From NCBI GenBank assembly GCA_038210135.1, contig JBBQWZ010000037.1, forward strand, positions 9,345 through 73,344: 64,000 nt of DNA. Direction: 5' to 3'. Numbering within the stretch: position 1 is the stretch's first letter; each line of letters opens with the position of its first letter. Under the pieces are notes generated by a model. That model was not told the DNA's origin. It saw nothing but the letters and a program-made list of their open reading frames with translations, and made no database searches. Below are positions 14,626-24,010 of the stretch, one piece after another. This DNA is from JBBQWZ01 sp038210135 (GTDB lineage: Bacteria > Acidobacteriota > Terriglobia > Bryobacterales > Bryobacteraceae). The position numbers and the translations under genes were made by a program.

Positions 14626-16881
14626 CTATTGTCGCGCTAACGTTTGCGGTCCGCGTGCAGGATCCGCTGTCAGCGAGAGTGCCATGGTCGCCCAAGCGGT
14701 TCCGGCGGCGGAAATCCATTGGTCCAAGCCGTGCGGGAAGCCGCTATCGAAATACGGCTGGACCCAGATCGAGCGCGACTTCACGTACCACGATCCATCG
14801 GCCTCTTGCGTGCGCAATAAGTAAGCCGTTCCTCGCTGGTACACGGGATCAGTAACCGGCATCTGACCGGAGACGTTCAGTGCGTACAATGCTTCTCCGG
14901 TCGCGTACGCATCCGATTCGAGCGTGTCCAGTTGATTCCAGCCGCCGTCCGCCCTCTGCAGGGAAGCCAGGTTCTTGGCCGCCGCCGCAATTACCCGAGC
15001 ATCTCCGCCTCCCCAGGCGAGTCCGAGAAGCCGGAAGGCGCGGTCCTGCTGACTCGTCGGCTGATTGCGCTGCAACCATTGCGTCGCTCGCGCGATCGCC
15101 TTCGCATTTTCCGCCGCGTCCAGCGGACGCCCGTATTTTTGGAATGAATAGATCGCTAAAGCCGTGTTTTGGAAATCCCCGGAACTCATGGGAGGCCTTC
15201 GGGCTGGCAGCACGTTCCAATTTCCCGCCGGCGTTTGTGTGACCAACAAATAGTGCACCAGCGCATCTGTGTAGGTGTCGCGCGGCACGCGGTTCATGCC
15301 GAAATTGAAGAGCTCCCACGGCAGCGCGACTCCGCTCAGAACCACGGTATTCAAATCCAGTAAACGTTCCGCTGTGATTGCGTGCTGGTTCGGGGGGAGC
15401 CTTGGAATGGATAGCGGCGCCGGAACACTCTTGTCCCGCGCTAAGGCCGCCGCGGCCGACGGTAGATCTTGGGCGTGACACGAATTACAGCCGCCGATAC
15501 GAATGAAATTTCCACTCTGCTTTTCGAGTAGCGACAGCCCCAGCGTCACCGCTTCTCCAGGCGATCGCTGGCCCGCGGCGGCCCGGGTCATTCCTGCTAC
15601 GATCATTTCGGGTTTATCGGGAGTGGTCCCAAACAGGCCGGTGAACTCGCGATCTCCTCGTTTCGCGGCCAGCATCACGGCGGTCTCGCCGTCGCCTCTC
15701 CCATTTCGGTCCGCGCCCTTGGCCAGCAACATTTTTACGATGGCAGCCGGCTTCGCGTCCGACCCCGCGGCATACAGTAGCGGAGTGTATCCGCGAATAT
15801 CCGCTACATTCACCTCCGCGCCGCGTTCGAGCAGCAGCTTCACCGACTCTTCCACTCCCGACGACGCCGCCCAAGCCAGGGCATTTTCGTTCCGTTTGGA
15901 CCTCACCTTCGGATCCGCCCCTCGGTCGAGCAGCATGCGGATTGCTTGCGGATTGCCGGTCTTTGCAGCTTCGATCAACGCGGTCTCGCCGGCTCCGTTC
16001 CGCGCATTCACGTCCACTTTGCGGTCGAGCAGCATTGCCATTGACTCGAGATTCGGGCGGCTTGACGCGTACATAAGGGCTGTCATCCCGTTCATCGTTT
16101 TTGCGCCTGGGTCCGCACCGGCTTTGAGCAATCGTTTGAGAATGGCGGTGCCATCTCCTAGCAGCGCCGCGTTGTGGGCGGGCGTGCGTCCGTCGATCAC
16201 CCGGGCGTTTACGTTGGCGCCCCGTTCGAGTAGCAACCGAACTTTCGCAGCATCGTGAATGCCCCAAAACAGCGGTGTGGATTTTCGCCGGTTCACCGCG
16301 TTCACGTCCGCACCGTGATCGAGCAGCAGCTTCATCTCCGCAACCGTACCGAAGGCGGCCGCATGATGTAGAAGGGTGGAGCCTGACGCATCCCGCTCCT
16401 TCACCATCTCCGGATTGGCCGCCAGTAGCTTTTCGACTTCCGCGATGGTTCCCTCGCGAACGGCGGAGATGAGCATTTCTAGCCTGGGATGGACGGCCTT
16501 GGGCGCAGCCTCGGCGACTTCAAGTTCAAAGTCCGCGCCCTGATCGATCCACGCGGCGAGGATCGCGATTTCGTCGTCCTGGAGCGGTCCGGTCGGAGGC
16601 ATCTGGAGCCCACCGTCGCCGTTCTTTACCCGCCGCATCAGCTTGCTTTCGCCACTCTTACCCGGAATAATCACGGGACCGTAATCGCCTCCGCGCAAAG
16701 CAAGTTGCCGCCGGTCGAGCCGCAGGCCTCCCTGCTGGACGTCTCCGCTGTGGCAGGAATAGCATTTCTGTGCGAGCAGGGGCTCCACCGTTTTTAAGAA
16801 ATCGACCTTCGGCGAACCTGGATGCGAAGCCGTCTGCGCGTAGGCCACCACCGCGAATAGGACGAAAGATGCAGAACGCAT
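14626..16881 (-). CDS. secreted cytochrome c - ankyrin repeat - terpene-cyclase-like repeat fusion
   Basis: 751 residues from the ATG at 16881 (GGGAGGG seven bases upstream). After a signal peptide comes a planctomycete-type cytochrome c domain with CYSCH at residues 40-44 and a later LQMPPTGPL. About eight ankyrin repeats then run from ~145 to ~420 (NGMTALMYAS, GADPKVRSKRNENAL). A second haem motif CNSCH sits near residue 464. The C-terminus (~560-750) has prenyltransferase/squalene-cyclase-like toroid repeats with QW-type motifs QRADGGWNQ and QEADGSWYV. The domain mix suggests a periplasmic electron-transfer and binding scaffold; no reaction can be assigned. Confidence 0.88.
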   Translation of the reverse strand: MRSASFVLFAVVAYAQTASHPGSPKVDFLKTVEPLLAQKCYSCHSGDVQQGGLRLDRRQLALRGGDYGPVIIPGKSGESKLMRRVKNGDGGLQMPPTGPLQDDEIAILAAWIDQGADFELEVAEAAPKAVHPRLEMLISAVREGTIAEVEKLLAANPEMVKERDASGSTLLHHAAAFGTVAEMKLLLDHGADVNAVNRRKSTPLFWGIHDAAKVRLLLERGANVNARVIDGRTPAHNAALLGDGTAILKRLLKAGADPGAKTMNGMTALMYASSRPNLESMAMLLDRKVDVNARNGAGETALIEAAKTGNPQAIRMLLDRGADPKVRSKRNENALAWAASSGVEESVKLLLERGAEVNVADIRGYTPLLYAAGSDAKPAAIVKMLLAKGADRNGRGDGETAVMLAAKRGDREFTGLFGTTPDKPEMIVAGMTRAAAGQRSPGEAVTLGLSLLEKQSGNFIRIGGCNSCHAQDLPSAAAALARDKSVPAPLSIPRLPPNQHAITAERLLDLNTVVLSGVALPWELFNFGMNRVPRDTYTDALVHYLLVTQTPAGNWNVLPARRPPMSSGDFQNTALAIYSFQKYGRPLDAAENAKAIARATQWLQRNQPTSQQDRAFRLLGLAWGGGDARVIAAAAKNLASLQRADGGWNQLDTLESDAYATGEALYALNVSGQMPVTDPVYQRGTAYLLRTQEADGSWYVKSRSIWVQPYFDSGFPHGLDQWISAAGTAWATMALSLTADPARGPQTLARQ

Positions 16882-17299
16882 GGCGAAGCCCTCCCCGTGG
16901 CGACTATAGCAGGTCCTACTCGATGTAGTTGATACGGGTTCTGAATCTCTAAATTCCTGGCGCGACTTCAGCGAACTCAACGTTGTCGTGCCAGCGGGCG
17001 CGCCATGTCTTGTCTAAATGGGTCATATCGCGGCGAATTTTGGGCTCTTTGACGCAGTAAAGAGCGAACAATGAGCTACAATTTATTATCTCAACTCATT
17101 GAGCAGGTGAGTTCCACGGTCTCTGGGCATACGCATGCACTATTATTTGACACAATTTCGAGATGATATTGGGACAAAGAGGGGAAGTACCGCCCGGACT
17201 CGATACCACCGTATTGAGTTCGCCCGTTGCTTGAAAACCTCTCCAAAACGAACAACACGGGTCGTTTCTTGAGGCGTAATCCGTCATCGGGGAGGCCGT
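16882..17299. other. divergent intergenic region
   Basis: 418 bases between two divergent genes, so both promoters must be here. A perfect TTGACA lies at 17147-17152 on the plus strand, but no good -10 box follows at 16-18 bases, so no promoter is called. No open frame with protein-like content was found. Confidence 0.5.
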
Positions 17300-20200
17300 A
17301 TGTTCGTTTCGCGCTCACTGTTGCGCTTTAGTTTGCTCGCCGTTCTTGCCGCCTTGTTCTGCGCATCCAGCGCCGCGCTCACCCTCAGCACAACGACGCT
17401 CGCGGCGTCGACGAATCCGGTGCGCTACGGCCAAGCCCTTACCTTGACTGCGACCGTCACAGCCGGGGCAACCGGCAAGGTTACGTTTTACGACGGTGTT
17501 GCAATTCTAGGCATTTTAAGCCTTTCCGGACCTACGGCGTCGATAACAACACTGATGCTGCCTTCAGGCACCAGAAATCTGCGCGCATACTATGCCGGCG
17601 ACGCGACCTACGGACCCAGCACTTCCGCCGACCTCCTGCAAACCGTTACGCCGGGTCCTTCTCTTGGGTTAAAGTCCGCGGTCGACTATCCGACGGGACT
17701 GGGTACGCGTTCTGTAGCGGTGGCTGATTTTGACGGCGATCTTAAACTCGATCTCGCGACGGCTAATAGCAATAGCGGCAGCGTCAGTATCCTGCTCGGC
17801 AATGGCGACGGCACGTTTCGGGCGGCTGTAAATTACGCGGCCGGTTCAGGCCCTTTTTTTGTCGTTACCGGCGACTGGAATGGAGACGGTAAGCCTGATC
17901 TTGCGGTTGCCAACAGCTTCGGCAATTCGATCAGTATTTTGCTCGGAAACGGGAATGGGACTTTCCAAAACGCAATTTCGATTACCCTACCCGCGGGCGC
18001 TCAGTACCTCGCTGTGGGCGACTTCAACCAGGATGGAAAGGCGGATCTGGCAGTCGCTTCTTCCGGCGGTTCCAGCATCCTGCTCGGGAACGGAGACGGT
18101 ACTTTCCAAGCGCCGGCAGCACTTGGCTTCGGAGCGCGTAACGTCGCCGTAGGCGACATCAATCACGACGGAAAGACAGACCTCGTTTTCAGTTTGGATT
18201 ACAACACGATCGCGGTGCTTCCGGGCAAAGGAGATGGCACTTTCGGCCCCTCGACCACGTTTACGGCGGGTTCGTACTCGCTCGCGCTAGCCGATATAAA
18301 CGGGGACGGCAACCTGGACATCGTGGTGGGCGACTTGTATTACTACGGTGGAACGTGCGCCTATTTTCTTGGGAATGGCGACGGCACGTTTCAAGGTCGA
18401 GTCTTTTTTGGCGCGAACACATACGCGCTCGGACTCACGCCAGTAGACATCAACGGGGACGGTGTGCTCGATGCCGTGCTGGTTTCGAACACCTTTTCCT
18501 CGGTGGCAGTTCTCCTCGGGAATGGGAACGGGAGCTTCCAGGGATATGTCGGCTTCCCGCTGTCATCCTCCGCCTCCGCGATGGCCACCGGCGACTTCAA
18601 CGGAGACGGCAAAGTGGACGTGGCGGTTGTCCCGCTGAATAGTAACCACGTCAGCATACTTTTGGGCGGCGCAGTTCCTGATCTTTCGATCACCCTTTCT
18701 CATGGAAATGGCTTCACCCAGGGGCAGGTGGGAGCGAGTTACAAAGTGACGGTCGGTAACATTGGCGACGTGGGCTCGTCTGGCGCTGTTGGCGTTGTGG
18801 TCACTATGCCGGCCGGCAACCTGACTCTAACCTCGATTTCCGGCTCCGGCTGGACCTGTTTTCCAGGCACGGCGACCTGCACACGTTCGGATACGTTACC
18901 GCCGGGGGGCAGCTATTCCCCAATCTATGCACTTGTAAACGTAAGCAGTGCTACAGGCAGCGTGACGACCACCGCGAGCGTTTCGGGCGGAGGGGACGGA
19001 AATAGCGCGAATAACCTGGCGACGGATACAACCAATGTCCGACTGAGTACCAGCTTGAGTCTTCTTTCGACGCCCAATCCTTCTGTGTTCGGCAAGTCGA
19101 TCACGCTCGACGCATCGGTAAGCAACGGGTCCGGCAAGGTGACGTTTTATGACGGCGCGAGGATGTTGGGAGTCGGCACGGTGTTCGCCGGTCATGCAAC
19201 GCTTACCACTTCTTTGCTGGCCAGCGGGCAACACTCCTTAACGGCGCGCTACGACGGCGACACAACCTACGGCCCGAGCCTCACGCCGGCTGTACTTCAA
19301 ACCGTAAACGCCGTCTCCGCCACCGGCGCGCTGCCGAGCCGAACCATTACAGTTGGATCGACTCCACTCGAGGTGATCGTGGCCGATCTCAACGGCGATG
19401 GCAGGTCCGACATCATTACCGCCAATGCCTTGGATGTGAGCGTCCTGTTAGGAAACGGTGACGGTACATTCCAAACAGCCGTAAGCTATGCGCCACAGCC
19501 AAACAACGGGTACAGCTCTTTCACGAGCGTAGCTGTGGGCGACGTGAATGGAGATGGGAAACCGGACTTGGTGGTGGTCTCCAGATCCAACTCGGTCTCG
19601 GTATCGGTTTTAATCGGCAACGGCGACGGCACCTTTCAAAGTCCTGTGGTGCTGCCCGCGATTTCGACGGGCCTGATTTCCCGCGGAGTTTCGATCGCGG
19701 ATGTGACTCGCGACGGCGCCGCGGATATCGTGATTCTCGGGGATTCTGGAGTCACGGTTCTACCCGGAAATGGCAACGGTACATTTCAGGCCGCCGTCGT
19801 CACGACAATCCCTTTCGGCATCCAATCCGGCTTCGCCTCGCTCGTAGACATGAACCAGGATGGAATCCTCGACCTGGTCACGACGACTTCGGCGTACGGG
19901 CCCACTGTGAATGTCTACCTGAGCATGGGCGATGGCAGTTTTCAGGCACCAATCACTCATTCAGGAATCTCCACCTACGCGATGGCCCTCACCGCGGGCG
20001 ATTTCACTGGGGACGGCAAAGCGGATGTTGCCATCATCTACTGGGTCGGCGTCGGGTTGTTGACCGGCAACGGCGACGGCACGGTTCAAAATCCGCTCTT
20101 GTCGCCGTTGAGCGCGGTGCCTGGCAGTGTTGTCGTCGCTGGCGACTTCAATGGAGATGGGAAGCTCGACTTCGCTTACGGCGGATATTCTCAGGGCACC

Positions 20201-23200
20201 GTGACTCTTGCGTTCGGCAATGGCGATGGAACATTTCAAGTCGGTACGTCCCTGCGGACGGATGGATACGGCGGCGGGATCGCTGTGGGAGATTTCAACG
20301 GCGACGGAAAGCCCGATTTTGTTGTAACGACTCCCAACCTAAGTACGATCAATGTTTTCCTGGGTGCACAGTTTTCGGGGCTTGGCGTCACTTCCAATCA
20401 CATCGGACGGTTCACCGCCGGGTCGACGGGCTCGTATCAAATTCTCATCACCAATCCGAACTATGCGGTGACGACGCAGACCGTTTCCGTGGTGGATACG
20501 CTTCCGGCGGGCTTCACCGCGACTTCGATTTCGGGCACGGGATGGATTTGCGATATCAGCACGGTCAGTTGCAGCCGTAACGAGAGTTTGACCACGGGAG
20601 CAAGTTTCCCTCCGATTACCGTCACCGTCGCCATCGCGGCGAATCTACCTGCTTCGACCGTGAACAACCAGGTTTCAGTTTCAAACGCCGGTATCGTCAA
20701 CAGCGCCACCGACCCCACCGGGACCGTACTGTCTTCCACCACTTCGCTCACCGCCTCGCCACTGCCAGCGCAGCTAGGGCAACCCGTGACTCTTCTAGCG
20801 ACCGTTACCGGAGGAATCTCGGGAGCAGTCACTTTCCTGGACGGAGCCGCGTACGCGGGATCCGCAGTGCTCTCAGCTGGTCATGCCACGGTGGTTACCC
20901 GCATGCTGGGATCGGGTACTCACGCGCTTACCGCGGTGTATAGCGGCGATGCGACGCATGGGGCGAGCCGGTCTACGGCGCAAACAGTGCTTATCGTGGC
21001 CGGCGCCTCCAGCGGATTGACGGCCGGACTGCAACCGGCAACCGGGAGCGGTCCGCAGATGGTAGTGACCGGTGACTTCAATGGAGATGGGAATCTCGAC
21101 CTGGTTACGCCTAACTCCACTGCAAACACGGTCAGCGTACTGCTCGGGAACGGGAACGGCACCTTCCGCGCGAAGGTGGACTATGCCGCTGGCACACAGC
21201 CGATGGCTGTGGTGGTGGGCGATTTTAACGGCGACGGGATCCAGGATCTGGCGGTGGCGAATCAGGTCAGCCATACGCTCAGCATTCTGCTTGGCAATGG
21301 CGACGGAACGTTCCAGCCCGCTTCGAGCATTGACACCATTCAGAATCCCACTCGAATTTGGAACGGTGATTTTAATCAGGACGGGAATTTGGATCTGGTC
21401 GTTCTCTTCGCTGGCGGAGATGCGCAGATCTACTTCGGAAACGGCGATGCGACTTTCCGGCAGGGTTCCAGTCTGGGTTTTGGTTCCACCGTGGCGATCA
21501 CTCCCGGCGACTTCAACGGAGATGGAAAAACCGATCTCGCGTTGCACGCCTATTCCGGTATCGCCTTGCTGAGCGGAATAGGCGACGGCACATTCTCAAG
21601 TGTCTATCCATACGCCAACGGAAGTTACAACCCGCGGGCCACCGCGGCGGGCGATCTGAATCACGACGGCTTCCTGGACCTGGTGACGACGGACAGCAGC
21701 GCTGTCAACGTGTTCCTCGGAAACGGAGACGGGACCTTTAGGCCGTATGTGACGTACGCGGTGGGCTCTACGCCGGCGGCGGTCGCGATTGGCGACGTGA
21801 ATGGCGACGGAATCCCGGACATCCTCGCGGCCAACAGCGGAGGCAACACGATATCCATCCTGTTGGGAAAGGGCGATGGTACGTTCCTCCCGCAAAGCTC
21901 CTACTCAGCCGGGTCGTCGCCGCTCGGCGTCGCGGTGGGCGACTTCAACGGCGATGGCCGCCTGGATGTCGCTGTGGCCAACTTCCAAAGCAACAACCTG
22001 ACCGTACTGCTCGGCGTGCTGACGTCCGTGCTGCAGATTACCAGCACGCACACCGGAAACTTTCTCTTTGGGCAGCCTGCCTCGTACACGATTAAAGTGA
22101 TCAACGACGGACCGGGAGCTACCACCGGTGTGGTGAGCGTGGTCGATACGCTGCCCGCCGGTCTCACGGCTACCGCCATCAGCGGAGCGGGTTGGAGTTG
22201 CACGCTGGCAACACTCACCTGCACACGGGCGGATTCCTTGGCCGCCGGCGCCAGCTTCCCGAACCTCTTCGTCTCGGTAAATGTCGCCCCGAACGCGCCT
22301 CCGCAGGTAACCAACAGTGTGAGCGTATCCGCCGCCGGTTCGGTCGCCGCCAGCGGAACGGATCCGACTACCGTGACGTCGGCCGCGATGCCTCCGCCGG
22401 TGCTCTCGTCGCCGGTTGACGGGCAAACCGGCGTTTCGGTCAACGCCGCGCTGACCTGGTCGGCGTCCGCCGGGGCAACCGGCTATGACATCCAGCTGGG
22501 TGTGACTTCGCCGCCGATTAACCTCGCGACCGTCGCTGGACTTACGTTCAGTTCCACCCTTCAGCCCGGAACGACCTATTACTGGCAGGTGACCGCGCGG
22601 AATAGCGCGGGCGGAAGCGCCTCGACAATCTGGTCGTTTACCACCGCGGGAAGCAAGGCGCCCAATCCGGGCAACGTAAGCCCCACGGCTGGTTCCGGCC
22701 TCACGCAACAGATGACCTTTACCTTTAACGATCCGCGAGGATGGCAGGATTTGGGCGTCATGAACATTCTGGTCAGCAACGCCCTCGACGGAAGGCAGGC
22801 GTGTTTCCTCGCCTACTCGAGGACGATTAACGTCCTTTACCTGGTCAACGATCCCGGGGATGCGCTGCTACCAGGTCTGGTAATGAACGGAACCGGCACC
22901 GTCGGAAACAGCCAGTGCACCATCAACGGCGCTACTTCATCGGTCACCGGTAGCGGAAATGTCCTGACCATCGTACTTGGTGTTTCCTTTGCTCCGGGCT
23001 TCGCCGGAAACAAGATTACCTATCTGGCGGCCCGCGACATCGCGGAAAACAACTCCGGCTGGCAGGCGCTCGGCGTTTGGCAGGTTCCCGGACAGGCGCA
23101 GACCACCACCACGGCGGTCGCCGATCTGACACCGAAGCGCGGTTCCGGGTTGACCCAGGCTTTCACGTTTACGTTTACCGATAGCGCGGGCTGGCAGAAT

Positions 23201-23545
23201 CTCGGCGTCGTCAACATGCTGGTCAACGATGCGCTCGACGGTCGCCATGGCTGCTATCTCGCCTATGCGCGATCCATCAACGTTTTGTACCTGGTCGACG
23301 ACCCCGGTCTCAACCTGCTCCCCGGCCTGACGATGAATGGCGCCGGTTCCGTCGAGAATAGCCAATGCAGTGTAGACGGCGTCAATTCTTCGGTTTCAGG
23401 AAATGGCAATTCGCTAATCGTCACGCTGAAACTGACATTCAAGGGCTCGTTCAGCGGCAACCGTCTGATTTTTGGGGCTGCGCGGGATGTGACCGACGCC
23501 AATAATACGGGCTGGCGGCCCATCGGTTCCTGGACGATTCAGTAA
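17300..23545 (+). CDS. giant secreted FG-GAP/VCBS repeat protein with Ig-like, DUF11-like and FN3 domains
   Basis: 2081 residues; ATG at 17300 with GGGGAGG four bases upstream and a signal peptide (LLAVLAALFCASSAAL). A super-module is repeated three times: an Ig-like domain (starts near residues 30, 583 and 1147), a block of FG-GAP/VCBS repeats (signature GDFNGDGKPD and LLGNGDGTF), and a DUF11-like domain (near 460, 1027, 1577). An FN3-like domain (~1697-1780) and two ~150-residue C-terminal repeats (GSGLTQ...FTF..., near 1790 and 1944) follow. FG-GAP blocks bind Ca and fold as propellers. A surface or matrix adhesion role is inferred. No LPXTG or autotransporter anchor is seen. Confidence 0.88.
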   Translation: MFVSRSLLRFSLLAVLAALFCASSAALTLSTTTLAASTNPVRYGQALTLTATVTAGATGKVTFYDGVAILGILSLSGPTASITTLMLPSGTRNLRAYYAGDATYGPSTSADLLQTVTPGPSLGLKSAVDYPTGLGTRSVAVADFDGDLKLDLATANSNSGSVSILLGNGDGTFRAAVNYAAGSGPFFVVTGDWNGDGKPDLAVANSFGNSISILLGNGNGTFQNAISITLPAGAQYLAVGDFNQDGKADLAVASSGGSSILLGNGDGTFQAPAALGFGARNVAVGDINHDGKTDLVFSLDYNTIAVLPGKGDGTFGPSTTFTAGSYSLALADINGDGNLDIVVGDLYYYGGTCAYFLGNGDGTFQGRVFFGANTYALGLTPVDINGDGVLDAVLVSNTFSSVAVLLGNGNGSFQGYVGFPLSSSASAMATGDFNGDGKVDVAVVPLNSNHVSILLGGAVPDLSITLSHGNGFTQGQVGASYKVTVGNIGDVGSSGAVGVVVTMPAGNLTLTSISGSGWTCFPGTATCTRSDTLPPGGSYSPIYALVNVSSATGSVTTTASVSGGGDGNSANNLATDTTNVRLSTSLSLLSTPNPSVFGKSITLDASVSNGSGKVTFYDGARMLGVGTVFAGHATLTTSLLASGQHSLTARYDGDTTYGPSLTPAVLQTVNAVSATGALPSRTITVGSTPLEVIVADLNGDGRSDIITANALDVSVLLGNGDGTFQTAVSYAPQPNNGYSSFTSVAVGDVNGDGKPDLVVVSRSNSVSVSVLIGNGDGTFQSPVVLPAISTGLISRGVSIADVTRDGAADIVILGDSGVTVLPGNGNGTFQAAVVTTIPFGIQSGFASLVDMNQDGILDLVTTTSAYGPTVNVYLSMGDGSFQAPITHSGISTYAMALTAGDFTGDGKADVAIIYWVGVGLLTGNGDGTVQNPLLSPLSAVPGSVVVAGDFNGDGKLDFAYGGYSQGTVTLAFGNGDGTFQVGTSLRTDGYGGGIAVGDFNGDGKPDFVVTTPNLSTINVFLGAQFSGLGVTSNHIGRFTAGSTGSYQILITNPNYAVTTQTVSVVDTLPAGFTATSISGTGWICDISTVSCSRNESLTTGASFPPITVTVAIAANLPASTVNNQVSVSNAGIVNSATDPTGTVLSSTTSLTASPLPAQLGQPVTLLATVTGGISGAVTFLDGAAYAGSAVLSAGHATVVTRMLGSGTHALTAVYSGDATHGASRSTAQTVLIVAGASSGLTAGLQPATGSGPQMVVTGDFNGDGNLDLVTPNSTANTVSVLLGNGNGTFRAKVDYAAGTQPMAVVVGDFNGDGIQDLAVANQVSHTLSILLGNGDGTFQPASSIDTIQNPTRIWNGDFNQDGNLDLVVLFAGGDAQIYFGNGDATFRQGSSLGFGSTVAITPGDFNGDGKTDLALHAYSGIALLSGIGDGTFSSVYPYANGSYNPRATAAGDLNHDGFLDLVTTDSSAVNVFLGNGDGTFRPYVTYAVGSTPAAVAIGDVNGDGIPDILAANSGGNTISILLGKGDGTFLPQSSYSAGSSPLGVAVGDFNGDGRLDVAVANFQSNNLTVLLGVLTSVLQITSTHTGNFLFGQPASYTIKVINDGPGATTGVVSVVDTLPAGLTATAISGAGWSCTLATLTCTRADSLAAGASFPNLFVSVNVAPNAPPQVTNSVSVSAAGSVAASGTDPTTVTSAAMPPPVLSSPVDGQTGVSVNAALTWSASAGATGYDIQLGVTSPPINLATVAGLTFSSTLQPGTTYYWQVTARNSAGGSASTIWSFTTAGSKAPNPGNVSPTAGSGLTQQMTFTFNDPRGWQDLGVMNILVSNALDGRQACFLAYSRTINVLYLVNDPGDALLPGLVMNGTGTVGNSQCTINGATSSVTGSGNVLTIVLGVSFAPGFAGNKITYLAARDIAENNSGWQALGVWQVPGQAQTTTTAVADLTPKRGSGLTQAFTFTFTDSAGWQNLGVVNMLVNDALDGRHGCYLAYARSINVLYLVDDPGLNLLPGLTMNGAGSVENSQCSVDGVNSSVSGNGNSLIVTLKLTFKGSFSGNRLIFGAARDVTDANNTGWRPIGSWTIQ

Positions 23546-24010
23546 GAGAACCACTGGCGCGCCTGGATGCGTGAGGTTTCGGCTGTACTCGTCGCGCGAA
23601 GAAACGATTTCACGGACAGCATCGTCGAAACGCCGGATCGTGATCGGTCGTGAGCGGTCTCCTCTAGAGCCCCCCGTCCCAACCGACACCTTGCATCAAC
23701 CTGCGCGAATTCCAGACGAATCAGCACCTCAACGCCAACCCGCCTCACATTGCGCGGGGCCACTCCGATAAGAACGGAGTGCATGCTTCGGGCGCACAAG
23801 GAGTTGTGCAGTGAGACGCCGTTTCTTTCCGGTCGAGCGCCGGGTCTCGCCGGCCATCTTAATAACTCTGGCGTGGGACAGAACCGTATTTTTCTCAAAC
23901 TCACGCAATGGCTCTGAAGAGGCGTGGAAATTTCACCGCTACGGAAAAAAAGGTGAGCCAATTGTCCGTGGCGGCCCACTACCACAGCGCAGGTCTCAAC
24001 CGATAGAGCG
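23546..24010. other. intergenic region ahead of the chemosensory operon
   Basis: 465 bases following the FG-GAP gene. A 67-codon frame (23811-24014) overlaps the cheA start and has no recognisable content. The promoter of the chemosensory operon should be here; no convincing sigma-70 or sigma-28 element was found by eye. Confidence 0.45.

Noticed and set aside
17049..17089. TTGACG ... TACAAT as a sigma-70 promoter
   Set aside because: The spacer is 22 bases, too long for a working -35/-10 pair.
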